Shown here piece after piece: positions 16,975 through 25,744 of a stretch of DNA of 64,000 nt. The translations under genes were made by a program, and so were the position numbers. Below the pieces are notes generated by a model. That model was not told where the DNA came from and ran no database searches. It saw nothing but the letters and a program-made list of their open reading frames with translations. Origin of the DNA: JBDTVS01 sp040007095. Lineage in GTDB: Bacteria > Acidobacteriota > Vicinamibacteria > Vicinamibacterales > CAVVIG01. Position 1 is the stretch's first letter, and every line of letters starts with the position of its first letter. The stretch covers positions 1 to 64,000 of the forward strand of contig JBDTVS010000007.1 of the NCBI GenBank assembly GCA_040007095.1, given 5' to 3'.

Positions 16975-17918
16975 TGCTGGAGGCGCTTGTCGCCATCGCC
17001 GGGGCGCTGCTGCAGGCGGCCGGAATGCTGGCCGTGGCCCCGCTGCTCAAGACCGGCATCAAGAAGATGAAGGCAAGACTCCAGAATCGGCAGGGTCCGC
17101 CGCTGACTCAGGGGTACTATGACCTGGCAAAGCTGCTGCGCAAGGAAGTGATCCGTTCTGAAACGGCCTCGTGGGTCTACGTGGCAGGACCGCGGGTGTA
17201 CTTCTCGGCGGCGGTCGCGGCCACGACCCTCGTGCCGGTGCTCGTCGCCGCGGCGCCGCTCGAAGCGTCGGGCGGCATCCTGTTGTTGGCGGGAACCTTC
17301 ACGCTCGGGCGCTTCGCGCTTGCCGCCGCCGCGTTGGACACCGGCAGCCCCTTCGGAGGCATGGGCGCGAGCCGCGACATGACGATTGCCGCGCTCTCCG
17401 AGCCGGCGCTGATGCTGGGACTCTTCACGTCCGCACTGGCGGCCGGGTCCATGAACCTTGGGGTCCTGGCGAGAAACGTGTTGCAGCAGGGTCCGTCGTT
17501 TCATCCAAGCGATATGCTCGCCTTCGCCGGACTCTTCATCATCGTCATCGCCGAGACAGGCCGCATTCCGGTCGACAACCCGGCGACGCACCTCGAGTTG
17601 ACGATGATCCACGAGGCGATGGTGCTGGAGTATGCGGGTCCGGACCTGGCGCTGGTGGAGTGGGCGTCGGCGCTGAAGGAGTTGTTGTACATCACGCTCC
17701 TGGTGGATCTGTTCGTTCCCACAGGGATCGCCACCAGCGCGTCGCCGCTGGCGATCCTCGGAGCGCTGGCAGCGTGGACAGGCAAAGTGGTCCTGTTTGC
17801 GATCGCCGTCACACTCGCCGAAAGCACGAATGCCAAGCTCCGCCTGTTTCGCGTGCCCGAACTCGTGTCGGTGTCGCTGGCGCTCGCGTTTCTGGCGCTG
17901 GCGATCAGGTTTCTATGA
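16974..17918 (+). CDS. hyfC: Hydrogenase-4-like membrane subunit C (NuoH-like)
   Basis: 314 residues. ATG at 16974 shares a base with the hyfB-like stop; a GTG directly before it is possible. It is a NuoH/HycD/HyfC-type subunit with about eight membrane helices. ARLQNRQGPPLTQGYYDLAK is the cytoplasmic loop that contacts the peripheral arm, and ETGRIPVDNPATHLELTMIH is the conserved quinone-site-region loop of this family. It links the NuoCD/NuoB-like peripheral arm to the antiporter-like subunits. The next start overlaps its stop (ATGA, 17915-17918). Confidence 0.88.
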   Translation: MLEALVAIAGALLQAAGMLAVAPLLKTGIKKMKARLQNRQGPPLTQGYYDLAKLLRKEVIRSETASWVYVAGPRVYFSAAVAATTLVPVLVAAAPLEASGGILLLAGTFTLGRFALAAAALDTGSPFGGMGASRDMTIAALSEPALMLGLFTSALAAGSMNLGVLARNVLQQGPSFHPSDMLAFAGLFIIVIAETGRIPVDNPATHLELTMIHEAMVLEYAGPDLALVEWASALKELLYITLLVDLFVPTGIATSASPLAILGALAAWTGKVVLFAIAVTLAESTNAKLRLFRVPELVSVSLALAFLALAIRFL

Positions 17919-18562
17919 CGGCCAACGTCCTGATCCTGTGCGCCGCCGGCATGCTGGTCAGCGCATACCTCATGGTGGCGCAGAAAGCGCTGTTCACGAC
18001 GATTCGCCTCTACAGCGCTCAATCGCTGCTGCTCGGCATCGTCGCCACGGCGATTGCCTTGTCGCAGGGGCGCCACGAACTGTTCGTCACGGCCGCGCTG
18101 ACCGTGGCGCTGAAGGGTCTGCTCATCCCGTGGTTCCTGATGCGCGTCGTGGACCGCATCGGCATCCGGCAGGAAATCGAGCCGTTCCTGAATGTCCCCA
18201 CTTCCCTGCTGGTGTGCGTGGGTTTGACGGTGGTCGGCTACCGCTGCAGCACGGGCTTTCCGGACGGGGCGCGCGGCGTCAGCCATCACGTGGTGGGCAT
18301 CGCCATCTCGCTGCTGCTGATCGGCCTCTTTCTCATGGTGACCCGAAAAAAAGCCGTGACTCAGATCCTCGCGCTGCTGACCGTTGAGAACGCGGTCTTT
18401 CTCGTGGCCGTCGGCGTCACCTCCGGCATGCCGCTCATCGTGGAGCTGGGCATTTCGTTCGACGTCGTGCTGGCGGTGTTGATCCTCGGCGTCCTCGTGC
18501 GCCGGATCGTCGACCGGTTCGAGTCGATGGACATCAGCCGCCTCTCCAGGCTGAAGGGTTAG
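17915..18562 (+). CDS. hyfE: Hydrogenase-4-like membrane subunit E (NuoK-like)
   Basis: 215 residues, six to seven membrane helices. The N-terminal half is specific to HyfE; the C-terminal half resembles NuoK (ILALLTVENAVFLVAVGVTS with the conserved Glu, then ISFDVVLAVLILGVLVRRI). The start ATG overlaps the stop of the preceding gene as ATGA, indicating coupled translation. It is part of the membrane proton-translocating arm. Confidence 0.85.
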   Translation: MTANVLILCAAGMLVSAYLMVAQKALFTTIRLYSAQSLLLGIVATAIALSQGRHELFVTAALTVALKGLLIPWFLMRVVDRIGIRQEIEPFLNVPTSLLVCVGLTVVGYRCSTGFPDGARGVSHHVVGIAISLLLIGLFLMVTRKKAVTQILALLTVENAVFLVAVGVTSGMPLIVELGISFDVVLAVLILGVLVRRIVDRFESMDISRLSRLKG

Positions 18563-18571
18563 CGGACTATC

Positions 18572-20056
18572 GTGAGCCTCCTGGTCTGGACGTTGGTGGT
18601 TCCCCTGGCCACGGCCCTCGTCGGCGGGCTGGGCGGACCGCGTGCCTTCAAAGAAGTCACCATGGTCGGAGGTCTGGCGCTCACCTTCGGGCTGTGCGTA
18701 GCGACGGCCGGCGAGTGCCTTCACGGCGCGCCGCCGGTGGCCTTCGGCGACGCGCTGAGGGTCGACGGCCTGTCGGCCCTGGTGCTGGTGCTCTGCGGGT
18801 TCGTCGGTCTGCTCTCCGCCGCGTACGGCGTGGGCTATCTGCGTCGCAACGAGGCGCGACAGCTGGTCACGCCCCGGAGGCGTCGCCAGTTCTTCGCGCT
18901 GATACCCGCATATGTGTTTGCGATGCTGCTCGTCTCGGCTTCGAACAATCTCGGCATCCTGTGGATCGCCGTGGAGCTCACGACCCTGACGTCGGTGTTC
19001 TTCATCACGTTCCACGACCGGGACACCTCCCTCGAGGCCGCCTGGAAATTCCTCATGCTCGGCAGCGTCGGGCTCGGGTTCGCGCTGCTCGGCACCGTAT
19101 TGCTGTTCGCGTCCGGTCAGGGGCAGCTCGGCGACGGCATGGCCGCGCTGAACTGGACCAGATTCATGCAGGCCGCTCCGGGCCTGCACCCCTTTACGCT
19201 GCGGCTCGGCGTGGTCTTCGCGCTCATCGGATACGGCACCAAGGCGGGTCTGGCGCCGATGCACACGTGGAAGCCGGACGCCTATCGCGAAGCGCCGTCG
19301 CCGGCCGCGGTGCTGATGGCCGTCGGCATGCTGAACGGCGCGGTGTATTGCCTCTTGCGGGTGCACCTGATTTCGAAGGCCGCGCTTGGCCCCGACTTCT
19401 CCGGTGGCCTGCTCCTGGCGTTGGGCCTGCTGTCGGTGCTCGTCGCCACGCCGTTCATCCTGATTCAATGGAATCTGAAGCGCCTGCTCGCGTACTCGAG
19501 CGTCGAACACGTCGGGATCATGGCGGTCGGCATCGGGCTCGGCGCCCAAGCCGGGGTGTTCGGGGCGCTGCTGCACATGACGTACCACTCCCTGGCCAAA
19601 CCGCTGGCGTTTTTCTCGGCCGGCACGCTCGCGCAGCTGCACAGATCCTCCGACTTCGACAGACTCGGGAGCGGGACGTTGAGCCGCGCACCAATCACGA
19701 GCGGCCTGTTCGTGCTGTCGGCGCTGATCATCATGGGGTCGCCGCCCTTCGGCATGTTCTTCAGCGAGATGATCATCCTGAGGGCCGGCTTCCTCGGCCC
19801 GCACGCCGCGGCGACCGGTGTATTCCTGGGGGCGCTCGTCCTGCTGTTTTGCGGCTTCACGTATCAGGTCGGACACCTGGTGTTCGGACCCGCGCGCGAT
19901 CCGGCACTCGACGCCCCCGACCCGGAGGCGATCGATATCGGAATGGTGACGGCGATCCTGGCGGCGATTCTCGCGGTCGTGTCCGCCTTCTATCTGCCCG
20001 GGCCGCTGCTGACTCTCATCCGCGCCGCGACGCAGGTTGTCTGGGAGGGCCGGTGA
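18572..20056 (+). CDS. hyfF: Hydrogenase-4-like membrane subunit F (proton antiporter-like)
   Basis: 494 residues, GTG start at 18572. It is a second NuoL/M/N-type antiporter subunit: ILWIAVELTTLTSVFFITFH carries the conserved Glu, GLAPMHTWKPDAYREAPSPA the channel His/Lys region, and LLAYSSVEHVGIMAVGIGLG the following helix. Two antiporter-like subunits (HyfB and HyfF types) are characteristic of the larger hydrogenase-4/Ehr complexes rather than the smaller Hyc complex. The stop overlaps the next start as GTGA (20053-20056). Confidence 0.87.
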   Translation: MSLLVWTLVVPLATALVGGLGGPRAFKEVTMVGGLALTFGLCVATAGECLHGAPPVAFGDALRVDGLSALVLVLCGFVGLLSAAYGVGYLRRNEARQLVTPRRRRQFFALIPAYVFAMLLVSASNNLGILWIAVELTTLTSVFFITFHDRDTSLEAAWKFLMLGSVGLGFALLGTVLLFASGQGQLGDGMAALNWTRFMQAAPGLHPFTLRLGVVFALIGYGTKAGLAPMHTWKPDAYREAPSPAAVLMAVGMLNGAVYCLLRVHLISKAALGPDFSGGLLLALGLLSVLVATPFILIQWNLKRLLAYSSVEHVGIMAVGIGLGAQAGVFGALLHMTYHSLAKPLAFFSAGTLAQLHRSSDFDRLGSGTLSRAPITSGLFVLSALIIMGSPPFGMFFSEMIILRAGFLGPHAAATGVFLGALVLLFCGFTYQVGHLVFGPARDPALDAPDPEAIDIGMVTAILAAILAVVSAFYLPGPLLTLIRAATQVVWEGR

Positions 20057-21636
20057 CGTCGGCAATCGTCACGGTGTCTTCGGCGCTCGACCTGCCCCAG
20101 GGCGCCGTGCACGCGCTTCGCGACGCGGAGCTCGGGCTCGAGACCGACCCTGATGCGTTGCCGGTGATCGCCGACCGCGTGATCCGCCGTCTGGAGGGAC
20201 GGCTGATGACGCTGTTCGCCAGCGACGAACGCCGATCGAACGGGCGCTTCCGCGTGCATTACGTCTGGTCGCTGCCCGGCCTTCGGACGTTTCTCCACGT
20301 CTCGGCGCCGGTTGAAGGCGTCAATCCGTCATACCCATCAATCGCCGCGAAGTATCCGGTGGCGAACTGGTTCGAGCGGGAGATCATGGACTATTTCGGC
20401 GTCGCCGCCGCAGGCCATCCGAATCCCGCGCCGGTCGCGCTTCACGCTGATTGGCCCGAGGGCATGGCGGCGCTCCGCAAAGATTTCCCGGACGACAGCT
20501 ACGTCCCCAGAGTACCAGGCGACCTCCATCCCTTCCGGCCTGTCACCGGCGAGGGGGTGTTCCAGATTCCGGTCGGGCCGGTTCACGCCGGCATCATCGA
20601 GCCGGGGCACTTCCGTTTTGGCGTGGCGGGCGAGCCTGTGCTGTACCTGCAGCTCCGGCTCTTCTACGTCCATAAGGGCATCGAGAAGCGATTCGAGCGC
20701 CTGGGATGGCGTCATGGACTGTTGCTCGCCGAATCGATCTCGGGTGACACGGCCGTGGGGCACGCCCTGGCGTATGCCCACGCCGTCGAGCGCCTGGCCG
20801 GCGTGACGGTACCGCCTCGCGCCCGGTCGCTGCGGGTCGTGCTGCTGGAGCTCGAGCGCCTGGACAACCACACGGCGGATATCGGCGCGCTGGCGACCGA
20901 CGTCGCGTTCGCGATCCCCGCGAGCCGGGCGCAGGCGATGCGCGAAGCGCTGCTCCGGCTGCAGGATCAGCTGCTGGGCACGCGGCTGCTGCGTGGAACC
21001 ATTGCGCTCGGCGGCGTCAAGCGCGATGTCCCGCCCCAGAGCAGCGAACGGCTCCGCGCCCACCTCCGCGCCTTCGAACGCGAAATCGACAGCCTGATGT
21101 CGCTGCTCCTCGACGCTGGCACGTTCACCGATCGCATCGTCGGCACCGGCATCCTCACCAATCAGGCGGCCCGCGATCTCGGGGTCGTCGGCATGGCCGC
21201 TCGCGCCTCCGGCATCGATGGCGACTTCCGGCGGGACCATCCCCACGACGCCTACGAGGGTCTGCGGTTCGAGGTTCCCCTCGAACGCGGCGGCGACGTC
21301 AGGGCGCGGCTCATGATTCGTGCGCGCGAGATCCAGCAATCCTTGTCGATCCTGCACCAGGTGCTCGCGTCGATGCCCGACACTCCGCTGGTGGCGGATC
21401 TTCCCGCGCAGCTGCCACCCCGTGCCTCTGCGCTTGGGTGGGTGGAGGCCTGGCGAGGGCCCTGCACGCATTGGGTCGCGACCAACGAACGGGGCGACAT
21501 CGACCGAGTCAAGGTGACGGACCCGAGTTTTCTGAACTGGCCGGGGCTCGCTCACGCGGCGCCGGGCAACATCGTTCCGGACTTTCCGGTGATCAACAAG
21601 AGCTTCAATCTCTCGTATTCCGGCAACGACCGGTAG
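20053..21636 (+). CDS. hyfG: NuoCD-like large subunit of a hydrogenase-related complex, lacking the NiFe site
   Basis: 527 residues, GTG start overlapping the previous stop. An N-terminal NuoC-like domain (VANWFEREIMDYFGV, DFPDDSYVPRVPGDLHPF) is fused to a NuoD/hydrogenase-large-subunit domain, as in HyfG/HycE. Where hydrogenases have RICGxCxxxH, this protein has LAESISGDTAVGHALAYAHA; where they have DPCxxC near the C-terminus, it has DPSFLNWPGLAHA. The whole protein has a single cysteine (GPCTHW). It therefore cannot bind a NiFe centre and is not a hydrogenase. The pattern fits the Ehr (energy-converting hydrogenase-related) group, thought to couple an unknown redox reaction to ion pumping. 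Confidence 0.87.
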   Translation: MTSAIVTVSSALDLPQGAVHALRDAELGLETDPDALPVIADRVIRRLEGRLMTLFASDERRSNGRFRVHYVWSLPGLRTFLHVSAPVEGVNPSYPSIAAKYPVANWFEREIMDYFGVAAAGHPNPAPVALHADWPEGMAALRKDFPDDSYVPRVPGDLHPFRPVTGEGVFQIPVGPVHAGIIEPGHFRFGVAGEPVLYLQLRLFYVHKGIEKRFERLGWRHGLLLAESISGDTAVGHALAYAHAVERLAGVTVPPRARSLRVVLLELERLDNHTADIGALATDVAFAIPASRAQAMREALLRLQDQLLGTRLLRGTIALGGVKRDVPPQSSERLRAHLRAFEREIDSLMSLLLDAGTFTDRIVGTGILTNQAARDLGVVGMAARASGIDGDFRRDHPHDAYEGLRFEVPLERGGDVRARLMIRAREIQQSLSILHQVLASMPDTPLVADLPAQLPPRASALGWVEAWRGPCTHWVATNERGDIDRVKVTDPSFLNWPGLAHAAPGNIVPDFPVINKSFNLSYSGNDR

Positions 21637-21704
21637 CGGAACGCAGGAACCAATATGACCGCGTGCACCGCCGTACAGTCGTTCGTCTCTGAAAGCGGCG
21701 CGAG

Positions 21705-21736
21705 TCTTTGTGTTCTTTTGTGCGCTTTGTGGTTCG
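21705..21736 (+). repeat. Half of the ctttgtggt word palindrome (family B)
   Basis: tctttgtgttcttttgtgcgctttgtggttcg matches the right arm of the palindromes at 29656-29728 and 61242-61322. The left arm is missing here. Confidence 0.6.
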
Positions 21737-21776
21737 CTACAGCGTCGTGTAAGTTGCTCTAGAGGTTTGTCGTTCG

Positions 21777-21818
21777 TACGTAGTGTCCGCCTTCAGGCGG
21801 ACTGTCGTGGTCCGGCAA
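21777..21818 (+). repeat. TAGTGTCC hairpin repeat (family C)
   Basis: cgtacgtagtgtccgcc followed by ttcaggcggactgtcgtggtccggc. The stem GTCCGCC-TTCA-GGCGGAC (21785-21802) is perfect. Related copies are at 49361-49427 and 53521-53550. It lies in the 210-bp gap before the hyfHI fusion, so it may attenuate or separate transcription of that last gene. Confidence 0.65.
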
Positions 21819-21846
21819 GCGGGAAATCGACGAGGACAACAGCCAG

Positions 21847-22710
21847 ATGTTTCGAATCCTCTCACAGAGCCTGCGGACCGGCATGATCACCGAGCCCGAC
21901 CCGTTTGGCGCGCGCGCGGCGTTTGGATTTCCGGTGATCGATTTCGACCGTTGCACGGCGTGCGGGGAGTGCGTGCGTTCGTGCCCGACCGGCGCGATTC
22001 GCACCACCGCGCCGGCGCCTGACACAAAGACACTCTCGTTGTCGTATGCGGCCTGTATCCAGTGCCGTGAGTGCGTCGGGGCGTGTCCGGAGCAGGCCGT
22101 CAGCGTTTCGCACGATGTCGAGATCGCGGCCTACACCCGCCAGCAGCTTGCCCGGACCGGGATCTTCGATGTGGACCCCGCGACGGGTCTTGGCCGACTG
22201 GCAAGGGTGGACGTCAACGAGGGGTCCAGCTTGTCGGATTCGGCGGCCCGATTGCGGGATCGCATCCGCGGGACGCTTGGCCGCTCGCTGCACGTCCGCC
22301 AGGTGGACGCCGGCAGCTGCAACGGATGCGAACTGGAAATCGCCGCCACGGCCAATCCGCTCTACGACATGGAACGCTTCGGGATTCACCTGGTCGCAAG
22401 CCCACGCCATGCCGACGTCCTGCTCGTGACCGGTCCGGTCACGCGCAACATGGAGGTCGCCCTGCGCCGCACGTACCAGGCGGCCCCGGAGCCGCGCGTC
22501 GTCGTCGCCGTTGGCGCGTGCGGATGCAGCGGTGGAATCTTCGGCGAAGGCACCTATGCGGCAATAGGCGGCGTCGATAAAGTGGTGCCGGTCGACGTCT
22601 ACATTCCCGGCTGCCCGCCGCGCCCCCAGGCGATTCTCAATGGACTACTCGTGGCGATGGGCGTTCGCGCAGCGCGCGTAGTCTCACACCCGGGCGCCGG
22701 GCCGACTTGA
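21847..22710 (+). CDS. Fused HyfH-HyfI-like iron-sulphur subunit (ferredoxin plus NuoB-like)
   Basis: 287 residues. The N-terminal part has two [4Fe-4S] binding sites, CTACGECVRSCP and CIQCRECVGACP, as in HyfH/NuoI. From about residue 150 a NuoB/HyfI-like domain follows, with CNGCELEI, GACGCSGG and GCPPRP supplying the ligands of the proximal cluster. In most operons these are two genes; here they are one chain. It would feed electrons through three clusters to the active site in the NuoCD-like subunit. The 210-bp gap before it contains two repeats, unlike the overlapping genes upstream. Confidence 0.85.
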   Translation: MFRILSQSLRTGMITEPDPFGARAAFGFPVIDFDRCTACGECVRSCPTGAIRTTAPAPDTKTLSLSYAACIQCRECVGACPEQAVSVSHDVEIAAYTRQQLARTGIFDVDPATGLGRLARVDVNEGSSLSDSAARLRDRIRGTLGRSLHVRQVDAGSCNGCELEIAATANPLYDMERFGIHLVASPRHADVLLVTGPVTRNMEVALRRTYQAAPEPRVVVAVGACGCSGGIFGEGTYAAIGGVDKVVPVDVYIPGCPPRPQAILNGLLVAMGVRAARVVSHPGAGPT

Positions 22711-22772
22711 AATCACCGCGTCGTCCGCCAGCCGGCGAGCGCCTCGTCAAATGAATAGTTGAGCCCCAATGC

Positions 22773-25148
22773 TTAGACGCGTGCGATCTTGAGGGCGGCC
22801 AGCACGCGCGCGTCCCTGAACGGCACCCGCCTGAGTCGAACCCCGGTCGCGTCGTAGATGGCGTTGGCCACCGCCGCGAGCAACGGCTTGCACATCGTCT
22901 CGCCGGCGCCATAGTGAGGAAGGTCGGGCCGCTTTGGATTGGGATCGCCGTTCACCAGGACGACGTCAATCCTGTCGGGCGTGTCCGCGTGCCTGAGCGA
23001 GGGATGGGAAATCCAATCGGTGCTCGTCACCTTTTCGGTGTCGAACCGCACCTCCTCGTGAAGTGTGCGGCTCAACGAATGGAGCATGCCGCCCTCGATG
23101 GTGCGGCGCAACGCCTCGGGGTTGATCACGAGTCCGCAGTCGTGCGCGCAGACGAGCCGCTTCACCCACACGTGGCCGGTCCGCCGGTTCACCTCGACCT
23201 CGGCGATCTCGGCGACGACCGTCTGGTTGCGGTAGGAGTACGCGAACCCGCGCCCGGTGAGAACCTGTCCCGTGCCGAGCGGCTTCGGTGAAGGACGCGG
23301 ATCCCAACCGAACGCCTCGGCCGCCGCCTTGACCACGGCGATGGAACGCGCCCGCTTGAATCCGCTGTCGTCCGTCGTGCTCGCCGTGAGCAGGTTCATC
23401 CGGAATGCCACCGGGTCGGCGTTCGCCGCAGCGGCCATCTCGTCGATGAAGGACTCGGCGGCGAAGGTGATCTGTGGACCATTGGGGTCGCGCAGGTTTC
23501 CCGTGCGCAGCGGCGTTTCCCAGACCAGCGGCAGGCTCACCACATGCGAGGCCATGCGTTTGTGGGGGATCTCGTACATGTCGGACGGCGTTCCCGCGCT
23601 TCCAGCCGCCGGCGTCGCGCGCCGCGTTCCCATCAACTGAGCGATCAACACCGTGTCGGGCTCGTTGTAACCGACATGATAGAAATCGGCGGCCTGCGCG
23701 TTGTAGTCGAGCGCAACCAACTTGCCCTGCGCATCGAGACCGCCCCGCATCTTGAAGGTAAATGCCGGCCCCTTGGTGTCCCACGCCGTTTCTTCGTTCC
23801 GCATCCACTGCACGCGGACCGGCCGGCCGATCTCCTTGGCCAGGTAGGCCGCCTCGAAGCCCGCATCATCGGCGGCGGTGCGGCCGTAGCCCTGCGGCCC
23901 TTCCATCCAGACGACGCGTACCTGTTCGCGCGGGATGCCGAGAAACTGGGCGACGCCGGCTCGCATCCCGTAGGACTTCATGTCGTTGGAATAGATCGTC
24001 ATCTGACCGTTCGAGGGATCGGCCGTGGCGTGAGCGGGCGCGATGGCGGTGTGGCCCTGGAACGGCACGTCGTATTCGGCTTCGACGACTTTCGCGGCGC
24101 CGCTCAGCGCCGTGTCGGGATTCCCCACGACGACCGGCCGTTGGCTCGACGTCGGCGTCGCGCTGCGCATGAAGGTATACAGATCTTCCGAGGACGGGAA
24201 GGACGGGGTGGCCGGTTTTTGCCAGGTCACCTTCAGCTGTCTGGCGGCCTTGATGGCGTTTTCTTCCCGCTCGCACACCACCGCGACGTAGTTGCCTTTG
24301 CTGACGACCTTGATAAATCCGGGAATGCCCCGCACGGAGGACTCGTCGATGCTCATCAACTTCGCGCCGGCCACCGGCGGCTTGACGTTGCGCGCATGCA
24401 CCATGCCCGGAAGCTTCACGTCCACGGCCCACTTCAGCGAGCCGTCCACCTTGGCGGGAATGTCGTAGCGCTGCGGTGACAAGCCGACGATCTTCAGATC
24501 CTGCACCGGCTTGACCTTCGCCTGGCCCGTGGTCGCGTCGATGTTGTTTCCCGTCAGCGCCACATTGAACTTCTTGCCGCCTATCAGCTGCCCGTACGTG
24601 ACGCTCTTCGAAGGATCCGCTTTTACCTTGATCGTGGCTTCGCTGACGGCGAGCTGATCGACAGGGACGCCAAATCGCGCGGACGCCATCTCGAGCAGCA
24701 CGCGCCGAGCCTCGGCGGCCACCCGACGCATCGGCCAGCCATCGGTCTGAATCGCATCTGAACCGCCGGATCCACCCTGGTCGACGGTGATGTCGGTGCT
24801 GCCCATGATGCAGGTGGTCTGGTCGTAGGCGATGTCGAGTTCGTCGGACATCATCTGCCGGAAGGCGGTCCCGGTGCCCTGGCCGCAGTCGGTCTTGCCC
24901 ACGTAGAAGGTGGCGGTGCTGTCCTGGTGAATGACGATCCACGAATCGAGCTGCCGGAAGTTGGGATCGGGATAGGGACCCGGCGCCTGCGCACCAGCAG
25001 TCGCTGCGAAAGGCCCGGCAAGGGCCGCGGCGCCAACGCTCACGACGAGGCGTCCCGAGCGCTCGAGAAAGTTCCGTCGGGAGATGCTGCCACTCCACGC
25101 CTTCAGCAGCTCTTCGACCTGATTCGGAATGTTCGTGAAGGTCGTCAT
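22773..25148 (-). CDS. Molybdopterin subunit of an isoquinoline 1-oxidoreductase-like hydroxylase
   Basis: 791 residues, xanthine oxidase family large subunit. A twin-arginine signal (SISRRNFLERSG, then VVSVGAAALAG) indicates export in folded form. Typical motifs are TDCGQGTGTAFRQMM, GGSGGSDAI, PFQGHTAIAPAHA, GPQGYGRTAADDAG and the C-terminal GAGETMCKPLL, whose Glu is the catalytic base position of this family. The 2Fe-2S subunit is directly upstream (stop to start 3 nt). With it the enzyme would hydroxylate an N-heterocycle or aldehyde using water and pass electrons to an acceptor such as a cytochrome. No gene for a dedicated acceptor or maturation factor is adjacent. Confidence 0.88.
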   Translation of the reverse strand: MTTFTNIPNQVEELLKAWSGSISRRNFLERSGRLVVSVGAAALAGPFAATAGAQAPGPYPDPNFRQLDSWIVIHQDSTATFYVGKTDCGQGTGTAFRQMMSDELDIAYDQTTCIMGSTDITVDQGGSGGSDAIQTDGWPMRRVAAEARRVLLEMASARFGVPVDQLAVSEATIKVKADPSKSVTYGQLIGGKKFNVALTGNNIDATTGQAKVKPVQDLKIVGLSPQRYDIPAKVDGSLKWAVDVKLPGMVHARNVKPPVAGAKLMSIDESSVRGIPGFIKVVSKGNYVAVVCEREENAIKAARQLKVTWQKPATPSFPSSEDLYTFMRSATPTSSQRPVVVGNPDTALSGAAKVVEAEYDVPFQGHTAIAPAHATADPSNGQMTIYSNDMKSYGMRAGVAQFLGIPREQVRVVWMEGPQGYGRTAADDAGFEAAYLAKEIGRPVRVQWMRNEETAWDTKGPAFTFKMRGGLDAQGKLVALDYNAQAADFYHVGYNEPDTVLIAQLMGTRRATPAAGSAGTPSDMYEIPHKRMASHVVSLPLVWETPLRTGNLRDPNGPQITFAAESFIDEMAAAANADPVAFRMNLLTASTTDDSGFKRARSIAVVKAAAEAFGWDPRPSPKPLGTGQVLTGRGFAYSYRNQTVVAEIAEVEVNRRTGHVWVKRLVCAHDCGLVINPEALRRTIEGGMLHSLSRTLHEEVRFDTEKVTSTDWISHPSLRHADTPDRIDVVLVNGDPNPKRPDLPHYGAGETMCKPLLAAVANAIYDATGVRLRRVPFRDARVLAALKIARV

Positions 25149-25151
25149 GGG

Positions 25152-25646
25152 CTATCTCCCTTTACCCGACGCCGTGCTGCCGGCGGCAGCCATCGATACG
25201 GCGGCCCGCTTGATGGCGGCGTGAATGCGGTAATACGTCATGCAGCGGCACAGCGTGCCGTTCATCCCGTCGCGGATCTGGGCATCAGTCGGATTCGGCG
25301 TCTTGTCCAACAGCACCTTGGCCGTCATGATCTGCCCGTTCTGACAGAAGCCGCACTGCGGGACCTGCTCCTCAATCCACGCCCGTTGTACGGGGTGCAA
25401 CGCGCCTTCTTTGGCCAGCCCTTCGAGCGTCGTGACCTCGCCCTTGACGCTGGAACACGGGGTGATGCAGGAGCGAACCGCCGCGCCGTTGATGATCACG
25501 GTGCACGCGCCGCACTGGCCCAGGCCGCAGCCGAAATGCGGGCCCTGCAGGTCCAGATCGTTGCGCAGGATATAGAGCAGCGGAGTCGCCGGGTCGATAT
25601 CCAGCGTGTGCTCCCGACCATTTACCTTCAATGTGAGGTTGCTCAT
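25152..25646 (-). CDS. 2Fe-2S subunit of the isoquinoline 1-oxidoreductase-like hydroxylase
   Basis: 164 residues. The N-terminal plant-type ferredoxin domain has CGLGQCGACTV followed by SCITPCSS; the C-terminal helical domain has CGFCQNGQIM and CRCMTYY for the second [2Fe-2S] cluster. This is the standard IorA/CoxS/XdhC-type small subunit. It lacks its own signal and would be exported with the Tat-bearing large subunit encoded immediately downstream. Confidence 0.9.
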   Translation of the reverse strand: MSNLTLKVNGREHTLDIDPATPLLYILRNDLDLQGPHFGCGLGQCGACTVIINGAAVRSCITPCSSVKGEVTTLEGLAKEGALHPVQRAWIEEQVPQCGFCQNGQIMTAKVLLDKTPNPTDAQIRDGMNGTLCRCMTYYRIHAAIKRAAVSMAAAGSTASGKGR

Positions 25647-25744
25647 GCTCCAGCTCCTGCGAATGAAATCGGTCCAGTCACACGCCGATCGGCCGCCGCG
25701 CGTGGAGCTATTGTAGTAGAGTCAGGCTCTTGAACAAGGACATC

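Noticed and set aside
17501..20065. Very long open frame on the minus strand (over 850 codons) opposite the hyf-like genes
   Set aside because: Composition is Arg/Gln/His-rich with no motif or ribosome site; it is the antisense shadow of GC-rich coding DNA.
21850..21870. tttcgaatcctc, similar to a tRNA T-loop
   Set aside because: It lies inside the start of the HyfHI coding region and there is no cloverleaf around it.
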